This document shows positions 32,576 through 45,088 of a stretch of DNA of 64,000 nt, one piece after another (within the stretch, counting starts at the first letter, position 1; each line of letters opens with the position of its first letter). The position numbers and the translations under genes are program-made. This DNA comes from Buchananella felis (GTDB lineage: Bacteria > Actinomycetota > Actinomycetes > Actinomycetales > Actinomycetaceae): NCBI RefSeq assembly GCF_041380015.1, contig NZ_CP159978.1; one strand, written 5' to 3'. The notes beneath the pieces are model-generated. The model searched no databases, was not told the origin of the DNA, and saw nothing but the letters and a program-made list of their open reading frames with translations.

Positions 32576-32976
32576 TTCATATCGGCCCCGCCATCCCGGT
32601 TCCCGTCTGCCGCGCAACACGCTCCCCCGCGCCCCGCGAGCGCCCCCGCCCCTACCCGCAGCGGCGCGCACCAAAACCGCGCCATCCCACCACTCCGGGA
32701 CCAACGTCCCGCGTTCGGAGCCCCTGCTAAATCAAAAGTGCCGCATTACACGCACCACCCAACTAGACTGCGGATCGTCAATAGTTGAACGGCTTTTCTA
32801 AGCCAACGCAGCGCAGCTTGACCGGTCAATCGGTCAGCTTTCATCGTGCCGGAGATAGCCCCGCACCTTCGCGACTGTTAGCATCCGCCGTTGATTGTGG
32901 GCTTCTTACAACCACCAACGGTCGTCCCTCTTGTATCAACTGACTCTCCCCCTTGGCCTATTGCGACGGAGCAAGA
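32576..32976. promoter_or_regulatory. Upstream region of the surface protein gene
   Basis: About 400 bases without a gene. Includes a perfect 12-bp palindrome TTGACCGGTCAA (32818-32829) immediately followed by a half-repeat CGGTCAG, a plausible repressor operator. Promoter boxes could not be assigned with confidence. Confidence 0.45.
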
Positions 32977-37392
<4,416 letters not shown>

Positions 37393-37399
37393 CACCCCA

Positions 37400-37451
37400 G
37401 CCGGGGCGGGGCGGGGGAAGGCGAATCGTGCTTCCCCCGCCCCGCTCCGGC
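37400..37451. terminator. Bidirectional terminator between surface protein and dnaG
   Basis: 21-bp GC-rich stem (GCCGGGGCGGGG... at 37400-37420 with 37431-37451), one mismatch, 10-nt loop, between convergent genes. Confidence 0.8.
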
Positions 37452-37464
37452 TCGCGCCACGAGC

Positions 37465-39591
37465 CTAGGTCTGTTCCATGAGTTGGCGGCGGCGGGTCTC
37501 CAGCTTCATCAGCTCGGCCATGGCGGCGTGCGCCTGCTCGGACTCGGCGGGCAGGCGGCGCAGCTGCTGGCGCAGGTCGCCGATTCGCCGCACGATCCAG
37601 GCGCGCATGAGCGCCCCGACCACGCCGCGCACGTACTTGTCCACGTCCTTTTCGTCGGCCACGGGCACGGCGGCAACGGAGAGCATGTGCAGCAGCCCGA
37701 CCAGGTAGGGCTCGACGTATTCGGTCACCTGCCGCATCCACGCCCCCAGGTGGGGGTATTGGGCGGCGGAGCCCACTCCCCCGGCGGCGCGGATGGACTC
37801 GTGCAGGCTGCGCAGTGCGGGGACGGTGAAGACGTTGCCAGGTAGCTCGTCAAAGCCCATCTCTGCCGCCGCGCTCGGGGAGAGCAGTACGGCCTCCATG
37901 CCTTGCCGTTCGGTGCGGGCGGCCGGATCGCTGGACCATTGCGTTACTAGTTCGCGCAGCTCGGCTTGGTTCATTGAACCGCCACTCATCGACACGGCAT
38001 CGACTTCGCCGTAGCCGGACGACGTTCCTCCCGCCGCCCCCACCTGGGAGCCACCCCCTTCTCCGCCGGGCGCACCCGCCCCACCGTGCGAGCCGGGGGC
38101 ACCGTGCGAACCGGGGACACCCGCCCCACCGTGCGAACCGGGGAGACCGTGCGAACCGGGGGCGCCGGCAAAGCGTCCGCCCTCGTGGCCGCCGTATCGG
38201 TCGGGGCGCGCCCGCCCGGCGGCATCGCGTTCGGCGCGCTGCACGGCCTGGCGCAAGGCACGCTCGTCGATCCCGAGTTTGCCGGCGGTCTCCCGGGCGT
38301 ACTCGCCCCTTAACGCCCGGTCGCGGATCTGGGCGATGACCGGGGCCACCACCCGCATGCCGGCCACGCGGCCTTCGGCGGTGGTCACGTCGAGCCCGGC
38401 CAGCACGGAGTCGATGGCGAACTCGAACAGGGGGCGGCGCGATTCGATCAGTTCGCGCACGGCGGCATCCCCGCGCTCGCAGCGCACGTCGCACGGGTCC
38501 TTGCCGCTGGGTTCCACGGCCACGAAGGTCTGGGCGGCGAACTTCTGGTCCTGCTCGAAGGCGCGCAGGGCGGCCTTGCGCCCGGCGGCGTCGCCGTCGA
38601 AGGTGAAGATCACCTCGGCGCCGTGGGTGGCGCCGGTGGAGAAGATGACGCCGGCGGCGGGGTCAAAGGAGTCGCCCAGCAGGCGCCGGGCCACACGGAT
38701 GTGCCCCTCCCCGAATGCGGTACCGCAGGTGGCCACGGCGGTGGTCTCCCCGGCCAGGTGGGCGGCCATGACGTCGGTGTAGCCCTCCACCACCACCAGG
38801 CGCCGTTTGGCGGCGATGTCCCGCTTGGCCAGGTCCACGCCGTAGAGCACCTGGTTCTTCTTGTAGAGCGGCGTCTCTGGGGTGTTGAGGTACTTGGGTC
38901 CTTCCTCGTCCCCGAGCTTGCGGGCACCGAACCCGATGGTGGCGCCGGTCAGGTCGCGGATGGGCCACATGAGGCGGCCCCGGAAGCGGTCGTAGATGCC
39001 GCGCGGGCCCTGGGTGGCCAGGCCGGCGGTGACGATCTCGTCGTCCCTGAATCCCCGGCTGCGCAGCACGCGCAGCAGCTCGTCCCAGGCGGGCGGCGAG
39101 TAGCCGACCCCGAAGTGCCGCGCCGCGCCGCGGTCGAATCCGCGCGAGGCCAGGAACTGGCGTCCGGCACCGGCCCGCGGGCTGGCCAGCTGGGCCTGGT
39201 AGAACTCCTCGGCGATCCGGTGCGCGTCCAGCAGCCTCTGGCGCCTACCGGGCTCCTCTGGGCTGCGCGCCGGGCCGGGAGCGCCGTCCTCGTAGTGCAG
39301 CTCCACCCCGTATTTGGCGGCTAACAGCTCCACAGCCTCGGTGAAGGAGACGCGGTCCATTCGCTGCAGGAAGGAGATGACGTCGCCGCCCTCGCCGCAG
39401 CCAAAGCAGTGCCAGTAGCCCAGCTGGGGGCGCACGTGGAAGGAGGGGGTGCGCTCGTCGTGGAACGGGCACAGTCCTTTCATCGAGCCCACTCCGGCCG
39501 ACTTCAGGGTGACGTGCGTTCCTACGATCTCTGCAATGTCGGCCCGCTCGCGTACCGCGTCGATGTCTTCGCGCTTGATGAGTCCGGCCAT
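37465..39591 (-). CDS. dnaG: DNA primase
   Basis: 708 aa. Makes RNA primers at the replication fork. N-terminal zinc finger CPFHDERTPSFH ... HCFGCG (C41, H44, C62, C65), RNA-polymerase core with Toprim VVVEGYTDVMAAHL and FTFDGDAAGRKAALRAF, and a C-terminal helicase-interaction region. Between them (about 460-520) is an unusual collagen-like linker of Gly/Ser/His repeats (PGSHG, GGAGVPG). ATG 39591. Downstream of dgt, the usual actinobacterial pair. Confidence 0.96.
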   Translation of the reverse strand: MAGLIKREDIDAVRERADIAEIVGTHVTLKSAGVGSMKGLCPFHDERTPSFHVRPQLGYWHCFGCGEGGDVISFLQRMDRVSFTEAVELLAAKYGVELHYEDGAPGPARSPEEPGRRQRLLDAHRIAEEFYQAQLASPRAGAGRQFLASRGFDRGAARHFGVGYSPPAWDELLRVLRSRGFRDDEIVTAGLATQGPRGIYDRFRGRLMWPIRDLTGATIGFGARKLGDEEGPKYLNTPETPLYKKNQVLYGVDLAKRDIAAKRRLVVVEGYTDVMAAHLAGETTAVATCGTAFGEGHIRVARRLLGDSFDPAAGVIFSTGATHGAEVIFTFDGDAAGRKAALRAFEQDQKFAAQTFVAVEPSGKDPCDVRCERGDAAVRELIESRRPLFEFAIDSVLAGLDVTTAEGRVAGMRVVAPVIAQIRDRALRGEYARETAGKLGIDERALRQAVQRAERDAAGRARPDRYGGHEGGRFAGAPGSHGLPGSHGGAGVPGSHGAPGSHGGAGAPGGEGGGSQVGAAGGTSSGYGEVDAVSMSGGSMNQAELRELVTQWSSDPAARTERQGMEAVLLSPSAAAEMGFDELPGNVFTVPALRSLHESIRAAGGVGSAAQYPHLGAWMRQVTEYVEPYLVGLLHMLSVAAVPVADEKDVDKYVRGVVGALMRAWIVRRIGDLRQQLRRLPAESEQAHAAMAELMKLETRRRQLMEQT

Positions 39592-39643
39592 GGGGAACAG
39601 TCTAGGCGGCGCTCTGGGCTGCCCAATTCAGCTGAGGCGCATT

Positions 39644-39671
39644 TGTGTGGACGACGTCGCCCACCCACCTA
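39644..39671. repeat. GACGTC-centred intergenic motif
   Basis: GTGGACGACGTCGCCCACCC, one of the clearest copies of the recurring short motif, at the dgt 3' end just before its stop. Confidence 0.5.
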
Positions 39672-40952
39672 GCCAACAATGAGGCCGCAGTGGCGGGCGT
39701 GCCACTGGTTGGCGGCCACGTCGCTGAGGGAGGCCACCTGGTCGATGATGGCGCGCAGGCGCTGCCCCTCGGTGTCCGCCCGCCGGTAGTCGGCTGCAAA
39801 GGCGGGTTCCAGGGCTTCGGCGCCCAACTCCACTAGGGCGTCCACCAGGTCGAAGAGCAAAGACCGTTGGGCTAGGTAGACGGGCTCCAGCTCGCGTGGT
39901 GCCATCACGTAGTGCACCGCGATGCCCTTGAGCACCGCGATCTCGGCGCGCGTGGCGCGGGGAACAACAAGGTCGGCGTCGTACCTGGCCAACGGACCCT
40001 GGCCGTACTCGAAACGCGTAGCCTCCACAGTGGCGCCAATGAAGGAGCCAATCAGGCGGGAAGCGAAGTTCTTCAAGGCGGCCAGTTCCCCGCGCGTGCC
40101 CTCGCAGCTAGCCGGCCACCCCGGCAGGGCGAGCAGGCGTTCCATGGCGCTGCCCAGCTCGTCTCGGGTCAACGCGTGCCCGTACCAGGACTCGACGTGG
40201 TCCAAGATTCCCTCCGCCTCGATCACCACCGAGCCCGGTGCGGCCCGGCCGGTGGCGAAGGCGTCCTCGACGTCGTGCACCGAATAGGCGATGTCGTCGG
40301 CCAAATCCATCACCTGGGTCTCCAGGCAGCGCCGCCCGGCGGGCGCATCGGCGCGCACCCACAAAAAGGCCGGCAAGTCATCGTCGTACACACCAAACTT
40401 GGTGCCGGGAGAGCCGTCAGCCTTGGCAGGTGCCTCAGAGAGTGTCCACGGGTACTTCACACACGCGTCCAGGGTGGTGCGGGTCAGGTTGAGCCCGAAG
40501 GAGTCCTGGCCGTCCACCACCTTGGGCTCCAGGCGGGTCAGCAGGCGGAAGGTCTGGGCGTTGCCCTCGAACGAGCCGGCCTCCTGGCTCACCTGTGCCA
40601 GCGCCCGCTCGCCGTTGTGCCCGAAGGGAGGGTGGCCCATGTCGTGGCTCAGGCAGGCCGCCTCCACCACGTCCGGGTCCGTGCCTAGGGCGATCGCCAG
40701 CTCGCGCCCCACCTGCGCCACCTCCAGGGAGTGGGTCAGGCGGGTGCGCACAAAGTCGTCGGTGTTGGGGCCCAGCACCTGGGTCTTGGCGCCCAGGCGG
40801 CGCAGGGCGGAGGAGTGCAGCACGCGTGCCCGGTCGCGTTCAAAGGCACTACGCCCGGGCTTCTTGTCCGCTTCCGGCAAGCGCCGCTCCAGCGCGCTGC
40901 CCTCGTAGCGAAGGGAGCGGGCGCGGTCCACGTAGGAGACTTCTTCACTCAC
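39669..40952 (-). CDS. dgt: Deoxyguanosinetriphosphate triphosphohydrolase-like protein
   Basis: 427 aa. HD-domain dNTPase that hydrolyses dGTP to deoxyguanosine and triphosphate. Visible: HSLEVAQVGRELAIAL, the HD motif CLSHDMGHPPFGHNGERAL, and LADDIAYSVHDVEDA. ATG 40952 gives the normal SEEVSYVDRARSLRYEGSA start. The gene precedes dnaG on the same strand with a 77-nt gap. Confidence 0.95.
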   Translation of the reverse strand: MSEEVSYVDRARSLRYEGSALERRLPEADKKPGRSAFERDRARVLHSSALRRLGAKTQVLGPNTDDFVRTRLTHSLEVAQVGRELAIALGTDPDVVEAACLSHDMGHPPFGHNGERALAQVSQEAGSFEGNAQTFRLLTRLEPKVVDGQDSFGLNLTRTTLDACVKYPWTLSEAPAKADGSPGTKFGVYDDDLPAFLWVRADAPAGRRCLETQVMDLADDIAYSVHDVEDAFATGRAAPGSVVIEAEGILDHVESWYGHALTRDELGSAMERLLALPGWPASCEGTRGELAALKNFASRLIGSFIGATVEATRFEYGQGPLARYDADLVVPRATRAEIAVLKGIAVHYVMAPRELEPVYLAQRSLLFDLVDALVELGAEALEPAFAADYRRADTEGQRLRAIIDQVASLSDVAANQWHARHCGLIVG

Positions 40953-41093
40953 CCTTCCACCTTAGCGCGGCGGGGCCGGGCGGCTTTTGTAGGCACAGCG
41001 GTGGTGCGGGGTTGGGCTTTGCCGGCCGCCGGGACCAGCCTCACACCCCTAACGGCCCACCCAGCACCGGCCCGCATGGTCCACAATGGTGCA

Positions 41094-42353
41094 ATGACTT
41101 CACCCCAGCCCGCCCCGGCAGATTTGAACTCGCTCGTGACGACGGTGTTACAGCGTGGTTACCGGGGCCCGGTGCAGTGGTGGCGGGATGCCACGGTGTA
41201 CGACGTGATTGCCGCCAAGTACGGCGACCCCAACCTGGAGGCCACCTTCGCCAGCGTTGCGCACGCCGCGCGCCTGGGGGTGCAGGCTATCTGTTTTCGC
41301 CCCTCGCACCTTGACCCGACCGATAAGAAAGACGCCCAGGTGATCCAGCGGGTGATCGACCGCGCCCACCAGGTGGGGCTGAGGGCATTCGTACAGGTTT
41401 CGGGTGCCAACCACCCCGCCCCGGCAAGTAGGCAGCAGGGCCCTGTCCCCTCCCCCATCGTGGGCAAAGAGGTGGACGGTTTTCCGCTGGTGGATCGGGT
41501 CGAGGCGCTCTTGGCGTTGGGAGCTGACGGCATCGAGCTGGGGTTGATCGTTGAGCCGGAGCTGACCGGCCAGCAGGCAGAAGCAGAGCTCCTCACGGCC
41601 GTGGTGGAGAAACTGAAGGAACTGCGCACGCGCAACGGCGAGAAGGTGATCCTGGCTGCTACCGCCTCAGCCCAGTTCCCGTCGTCCCTCTCCCGTCACC
41701 TTCACCAGGACTGGATGCATCACCTTCGCGACGACCGGCTTCAGCTTTCCCCCTGGACCGGGGAGGGGCTGCTGGATGCGATTACTTCTTCCGTCCGTGA
41801 GCGCGCCAAGCTAGACCACCCCAGCGCGTGGATCCCTAATGTCAATTTTTCCTACTCCGCTTTTGGCCCGCTAGAGGTGGAGTCGTGGTTCAACGAGCCC
41901 ACGAACTCCGCTCGTCGAGCGCAGGCTGTGAACCTGTTGGCGCTCTCGCTGCCTGGGGCGATCTACCTGCACCAGGGGGACGAGGTTGCCCGCTCTCAGG
42001 TGGAGGACCCTACCGACTCCCACGAATTGCTGGACTCCATTGCGGGACGAGTGATTGAGCAGCGGCAGACTGATTGCACCCCGTACTCCACCATGCGTCG
42101 TGCTCTGCGCGTGCGAGCCGAACGCCGTCTAGGTACTGGAACGCTGGCCGTGGTCACCGGAGCTCCCTGGCAGGGCCCCCACTGTATCGCCCTGCAAAAC
42201 CGTGACGTCATGGCCGTGACGAACCTGAGTGAGGAGTCGATCGAGATTCCCCACAACTGGGAGGTGCTGGTCTGCTCTGCTCCGTGCGACGAATCCGGCA
42301 AGAGCGTGGTTTTGCCGCCCCAGGCCACGGTTTGGCTGCGCATAGACGCCTGA
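41094..42353 (+). CDS. GH13-like protein lacking catalytic residues
   Basis: 419 aa from ATG 41094; the frame is open far upstream but the message is probably leaderless (CACAAT 6 nt before ATG) and the fold starts with VQWWRDATVYDVIAAKYGDP, the glycoside hydrolase 13 beginning. Later landmarks of GH13 are visible (LSLPGAIYLHQGDEVARSQV; beta-sandwich-like C-terminus), but the active-site blocks are replaced: DLVPNHTS becomes FVQVSGANHP, the nucleophile block GFRVDVAHG becomes GIELGLIVEP, and the acid/base block VAEAW becomes ILAATASAQF. It is therefore likely a non-catalytic sugar-binding or regulatory relative. It sits next to the maltose-type ABC genes. Confidence 0.8.
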   Translation: MTSPQPAPADLNSLVTTVLQRGYRGPVQWWRDATVYDVIAAKYGDPNLEATFASVAHAARLGVQAICFRPSHLDPTDKKDAQVIQRVIDRAHQVGLRAFVQVSGANHPAPASRQQGPVPSPIVGKEVDGFPLVDRVEALLALGADGIELGLIVEPELTGQQAEAELLTAVVEKLKELRTRNGEKVILAATASAQFPSSLSRHLHQDWMHHLRDDRLQLSPWTGEGLLDAITSSVRERAKLDHPSAWIPNVNFSYSAFGPLEVESWFNEPTNSARRAQAVNLLALSLPGAIYLHQGDEVARSQVEDPTDSHELLDSIAGRVIEQRQTDCTPYSTMRRALRVRAERRLGTGTLAVVTGAPWQGPHCIALQNRDVMAVTNLSEESIEIPHNWEVLVCSAPCDESGKSVVLPPQATVWLRIDA

Positions 42354-42428
42354 GTTCCTACCGGTCTTTGGACGACGCTGCCGCCGGTCCCGTCCCAGTC
42401 AAGGCGGCCGCCCGGTTTGCGCGGCCAC

Positions 42429-42453
42429 GGGGACGACGTCGGCCACCCACCGC
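42429..42453. repeat. GACGTC-centred intergenic motif
   Basis: GGGGACGACGTCGGCCACCC, downstream of the GH13-like gene and just before the malG terminator. A weaker relative (GGACGACGCTGCCGCCGG) lies at 42369. Confidence 0.5.
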
Positions 42454-42482
42454 CCCTCCCGCCGCTCGCCGCACGCAAAAGG

Positions 42483-42519
42483 GAACCGGCCTCCCGCAAC
42501 TAGCGCGGAAGGCCGGTTC
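42483..42519. terminator. Terminator after malG / GH13-like gene
   Basis: GAACCGGCCT (42483-42492) pairs with AGGCCGGTTC (42510-42519) around a 17-nt loop, with TTTA after it on the plus strand and AAAA before it. It lies between convergent genes and may serve both. Confidence 0.75.
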
Positions 42520-42540
42520 TTTACTCGCTACCGGGCGGGC

Positions 42541-43413
42541 CTAGCCCTTGACGGCACCGGCGGTCAGGCCGGAGACGATGTAGCGCTGCAGGAACATGAA
42601 CAAGACGATCACGGGGATCGCGCTGACCACGGCACCGGCGGCGAAGACGCCCCAGTTGGCGTTGCGGGCGTCGTCGGCCCAGCTGAACATGCCCACCGCG
42701 AGGGTGAACTTGTCCGGGTGCTGCAGCACCACCTTGGCGATGACGAACTCGCCCAGGGAAGAGACGAAGGAGAGCAGACCCACCACGACCAGGATCGGGG
42801 CCACCATGCGCAAAATGATGGTGAAGAAGATGCGGGCGTGGGAGGCGCCGTCGATCATGGCGGCCTCATCCAGCTCTCTCGGCACGGTGTTGAAGAAGCC
42901 GTACATGAGGAAGGTGTTGCTGCCCAGCGCACCACCCAGGTAGATGGCGATCAGGGCGATGTGGCTGTTCAACCCCAGCACGGGGAATACCTTGCCCAGC
43001 GCCAGCATCAACAGGAAGATCGCCACGAAGGCCAGCATCTGCGGGAACATCTGCACCAGCAGCAGGAAGGTCAGGGTGCCGCGGCGGCCCTTGAAGCGGA
43101 AGCGGGACAGCGCGTAGGCGGCACTGGCGCCCATCAGCACGGTGCCGATCGCGGTAACGGTGGAGACCAGCATGGAGTTACGCACCCAGGACCAGAACTC
43201 GGAGTTGTTCAGGTCCTGGTAGTTCTTGGCGCTCACCTGGGCGAACAGGTCGTTGGAACCGGTCAGGTTCGCGCCCGGACGCAGCGAGGTGGAGAGCACG
43301 TAGAGCAGCGGGATCACACAGATCACGATCATGAAGATCGCCAGGACGTGCTTCCAACCCACCTGGGCAATCCACTTGCCCACGCTCATCTTCTGGTTCG
43401 TGTCAACAGCCAT
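42541..43413 (-). CDS. malG: Maltose-type ABC transporter permease MalG
   Basis: 290 aa with six hydrophobic helices and the permease EAA loop (NTVPRELDEAAMIDGASHAR). MalG-like start: SVGKWIAQVGWKHVLAIFMI, PLLYVLSTSLRPGANLTGSN. C-terminal FLQRYIVSGLTAGAVKG matches maltose transporter permeases. Forms the membrane channel with MalF for import of malto-oligosaccharides. ATG 43413, 3 nt after malF. Confidence 0.93.
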   Translation of the reverse strand: MAVDTNQKMSVGKWIAQVGWKHVLAIFMIVICVIPLLYVLSTSLRPGANLTGSNDLFAQVSAKNYQDLNNSEFWSWVRNSMLVSTVTAIGTVLMGASAAYALSRFRFKGRRGTLTFLLLVQMFPQMLAFVAIFLLMLALGKVFPVLGLNSHIALIAIYLGGALGSNTFLMYGFFNTVPRELDEAAMIDGASHARIFFTIILRMVAPILVVVGLLSFVSSLGEFVIAKVVLQHPDKFTLAVGMFSWADDARNANWGVFAAGAVVSAIPVIVLFMFLQRYIVSGLTAGAVKG

Positions 43414-43416
43414 GGC

Positions 43417-45009
43417 TCAGACCTCCTCGAGTGTGCGGGTGGCGCGGAAGCTGAGCCAGGAGACCAGACCCACCACCACAAAGATCATGATCGACAGCGC
43501 GGATGCCAGGCCGTAGTCGATCGTTCCGTTGCCGAAGGCGATCGCGTAGACCATCGAGATGAGGATGTCGGTCTGACCGATCGAGTAGGGCAGGTTGCTG
43601 TAGGCCGGCCCACCCTCGGTGAGCATGTAGATCAGTGCGAAGTTGTTGAAGTTGAACGCGAAGGACGCGATCAGCAGCGGCGTGGTCGCCACCAGCACCA
43701 GCGGCATCGTGATCGAGCGGAACATCCGGAAGGTGGAGGCACCGTCGATGCGGGCGGCCTCGTAGATGTCGCTGGGCACGGACTGCAGCGCGCCAGTGGC
43801 CACCAGGAACATGTAGGGGAAGCCCAGCCACAGGTTGACCAGCAGGATGGAGACCTTGGCCAGGGTCGGGTCGGTGAGCCACGGGACGTTGGCCCCGCCC
43901 AGCAGCACCTCGTTGATGAAACCGAACTCCTGGTTCATCATGCCGCGCCATACCAGGGCGGAGAGGAACGCCGGGAAGGCGTAGGGCAGGATGAACAGGG
44001 CCCGGTAGATCACGCGGCCCTTGACGCGCGGGTCGTTGTAGATGACCGCCAGGATCAGGCCGAGGGCGAAGGTGGTGAACACGGACAGGAAGGCGAAGGA
44101 GAAGGTCCACACCACGGAGGACAGGAACGGCCCGGCCAGGCGGGAGTCCGTGAGCATCTTGGTGAAGTTCTCAAAGCCCACGGCGACGCGCCAGCCCGGC
44201 CTGAGCTCCTCGCCGGCTTCGCTGACGAACGAGCCGTGGTCGTTTGCCTTGTAGACCGTGCCGGTAACCACGTCGATGATCGTGTCCGTCTCGGCGTCGT
44301 ACTGCTTCTGGGAGACCGCCAGGAACGCCAGGGAGCCCGTCTCGGTCTTGTAGCGCGGGGCGGAGGGGTCATCTGAGATCCGCACGCGGATGTCGGTGAC
44401 CTCCTTCTGGCGCTGGTTGAGCTCCTTAACGGGAAGAATACGGGCGCCGGGGACCTCCAGGATCTCGCCGACGTTCTCCGCCACGACCTCTGCGGGGTGC
44501 TCGGAGTCGCCCACCAGGAGCTTGCCGTCCTCCAGGACGGCCAGGCCCAGCACGCCGTCGCGCTCGATGACCTTGGAGGGGACGGAGGCGGCGCCCTCCA
44601 AGCGCATCTCGTTTTGCATCGAGATGGCGGCGATGGCGTCTTCCTTGGTGGAGTTGTGGCCGGTGCCGTAGTTAGTGAAGGCCACGTAGCCCGTGTAGGC
44701 CATTACGAAGACCTGGAAGAGCAGCAGGAAGATCAGGCCGGGCACCATGTACTTGGCCGCCACCCGCTTGCCGCTGAAGTAGACGTAGTCCACGACCACC
44801 AGCAGCGCGGCCAGCACGCCGACGATGGCCCAGGACTCCACGGCCCAGGCCGCGAAGATTCCGTACAGACCCAGGGCGTTGACCAGGGCCATGATGACTA
44901 GCTTTGCGATGAAGCCGACCCCGATCTTCTCGGGACGCAGAAAGCCACCGCGCTTCGCTCGAGTTGGCGGCTTCTTAGCCGGCAACGTGTCTCCAGTTGC
45001 AGACGCCAT
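43417..45009 (-). CDS. malF: Maltose-type ABC transporter permease MalF
   Basis: 530 aa. Several N-terminal helices, a large extracytoplasmic insert (about 115-290) as in MalF, and the EAA motif PSDIYEAARIDGASTFRMF. No ATPase gene is in the locus; a shared MsiK-type ATPase elsewhere is usual in actinobacteria. ATG 45009. A hairpin separates it from malE. Confidence 0.92.
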   Translation of the reverse strand: MASATGDTLPAKKPPTRAKRGGFLRPEKIGVGFIAKLVIMALVNALGLYGIFAAWAVESWAIVGVLAALLVVVDYVYFSGKRVAAKYMVPGLIFLLLFQVFVMAYTGYVAFTNYGTGHNSTKEDAIAAISMQNEMRLEGAASVPSKVIERDGVLGLAVLEDGKLLVGDSEHPAEVVAENVGEILEVPGARILPVKELNQRQKEVTDIRVRISDDPSAPRYKTETGSLAFLAVSQKQYDAETDTIIDVVTGTVYKANDHGSFVSEAGEELRPGWRVAVGFENFTKMLTDSRLAGPFLSSVVWTFSFAFLSVFTTFALGLILAVIYNDPRVKGRVIYRALFILPYAFPAFLSALVWRGMMNQEFGFINEVLLGGANVPWLTDPTLAKVSILLVNLWLGFPYMFLVATGALQSVPSDIYEAARIDGASTFRMFRSITMPLVLVATTPLLIASFAFNFNNFALIYMLTEGGPAYSNLPYSIGQTDILISMVYAIAFGNGTIDYGLASALSIMIFVVVGLVSWLSFRATRTLEEV

Positions 45010-45052
45010 TGTTCACCTTCTTGGAAATCAGTTTTCTGTGGGGAGGATAAGG

Positions 45053-45082
45053 GCGGGGGCGGGGCTTGAGCCCCGCCCCCGC
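45053..45082 (-). terminator. Hairpin between malE and malF
   Basis: Perfect 13-bp stem GCGGGGGCGGGGC / GCCCCGCCCCCGC with a TTGA loop, 6 nt after the malE stop. It would partly terminate transcription or protect malE mRNA, giving more binding protein than permease. Confidence 0.8.
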
Positions 45083-45088
45083 TTGGCG

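Noticed and set aside
40731..41093. N-terminal extension of the GH13-like protein
   Set aside because: Overlaps dgt on the other strand and has no GH13 content; the domain starts after ATG 41094.
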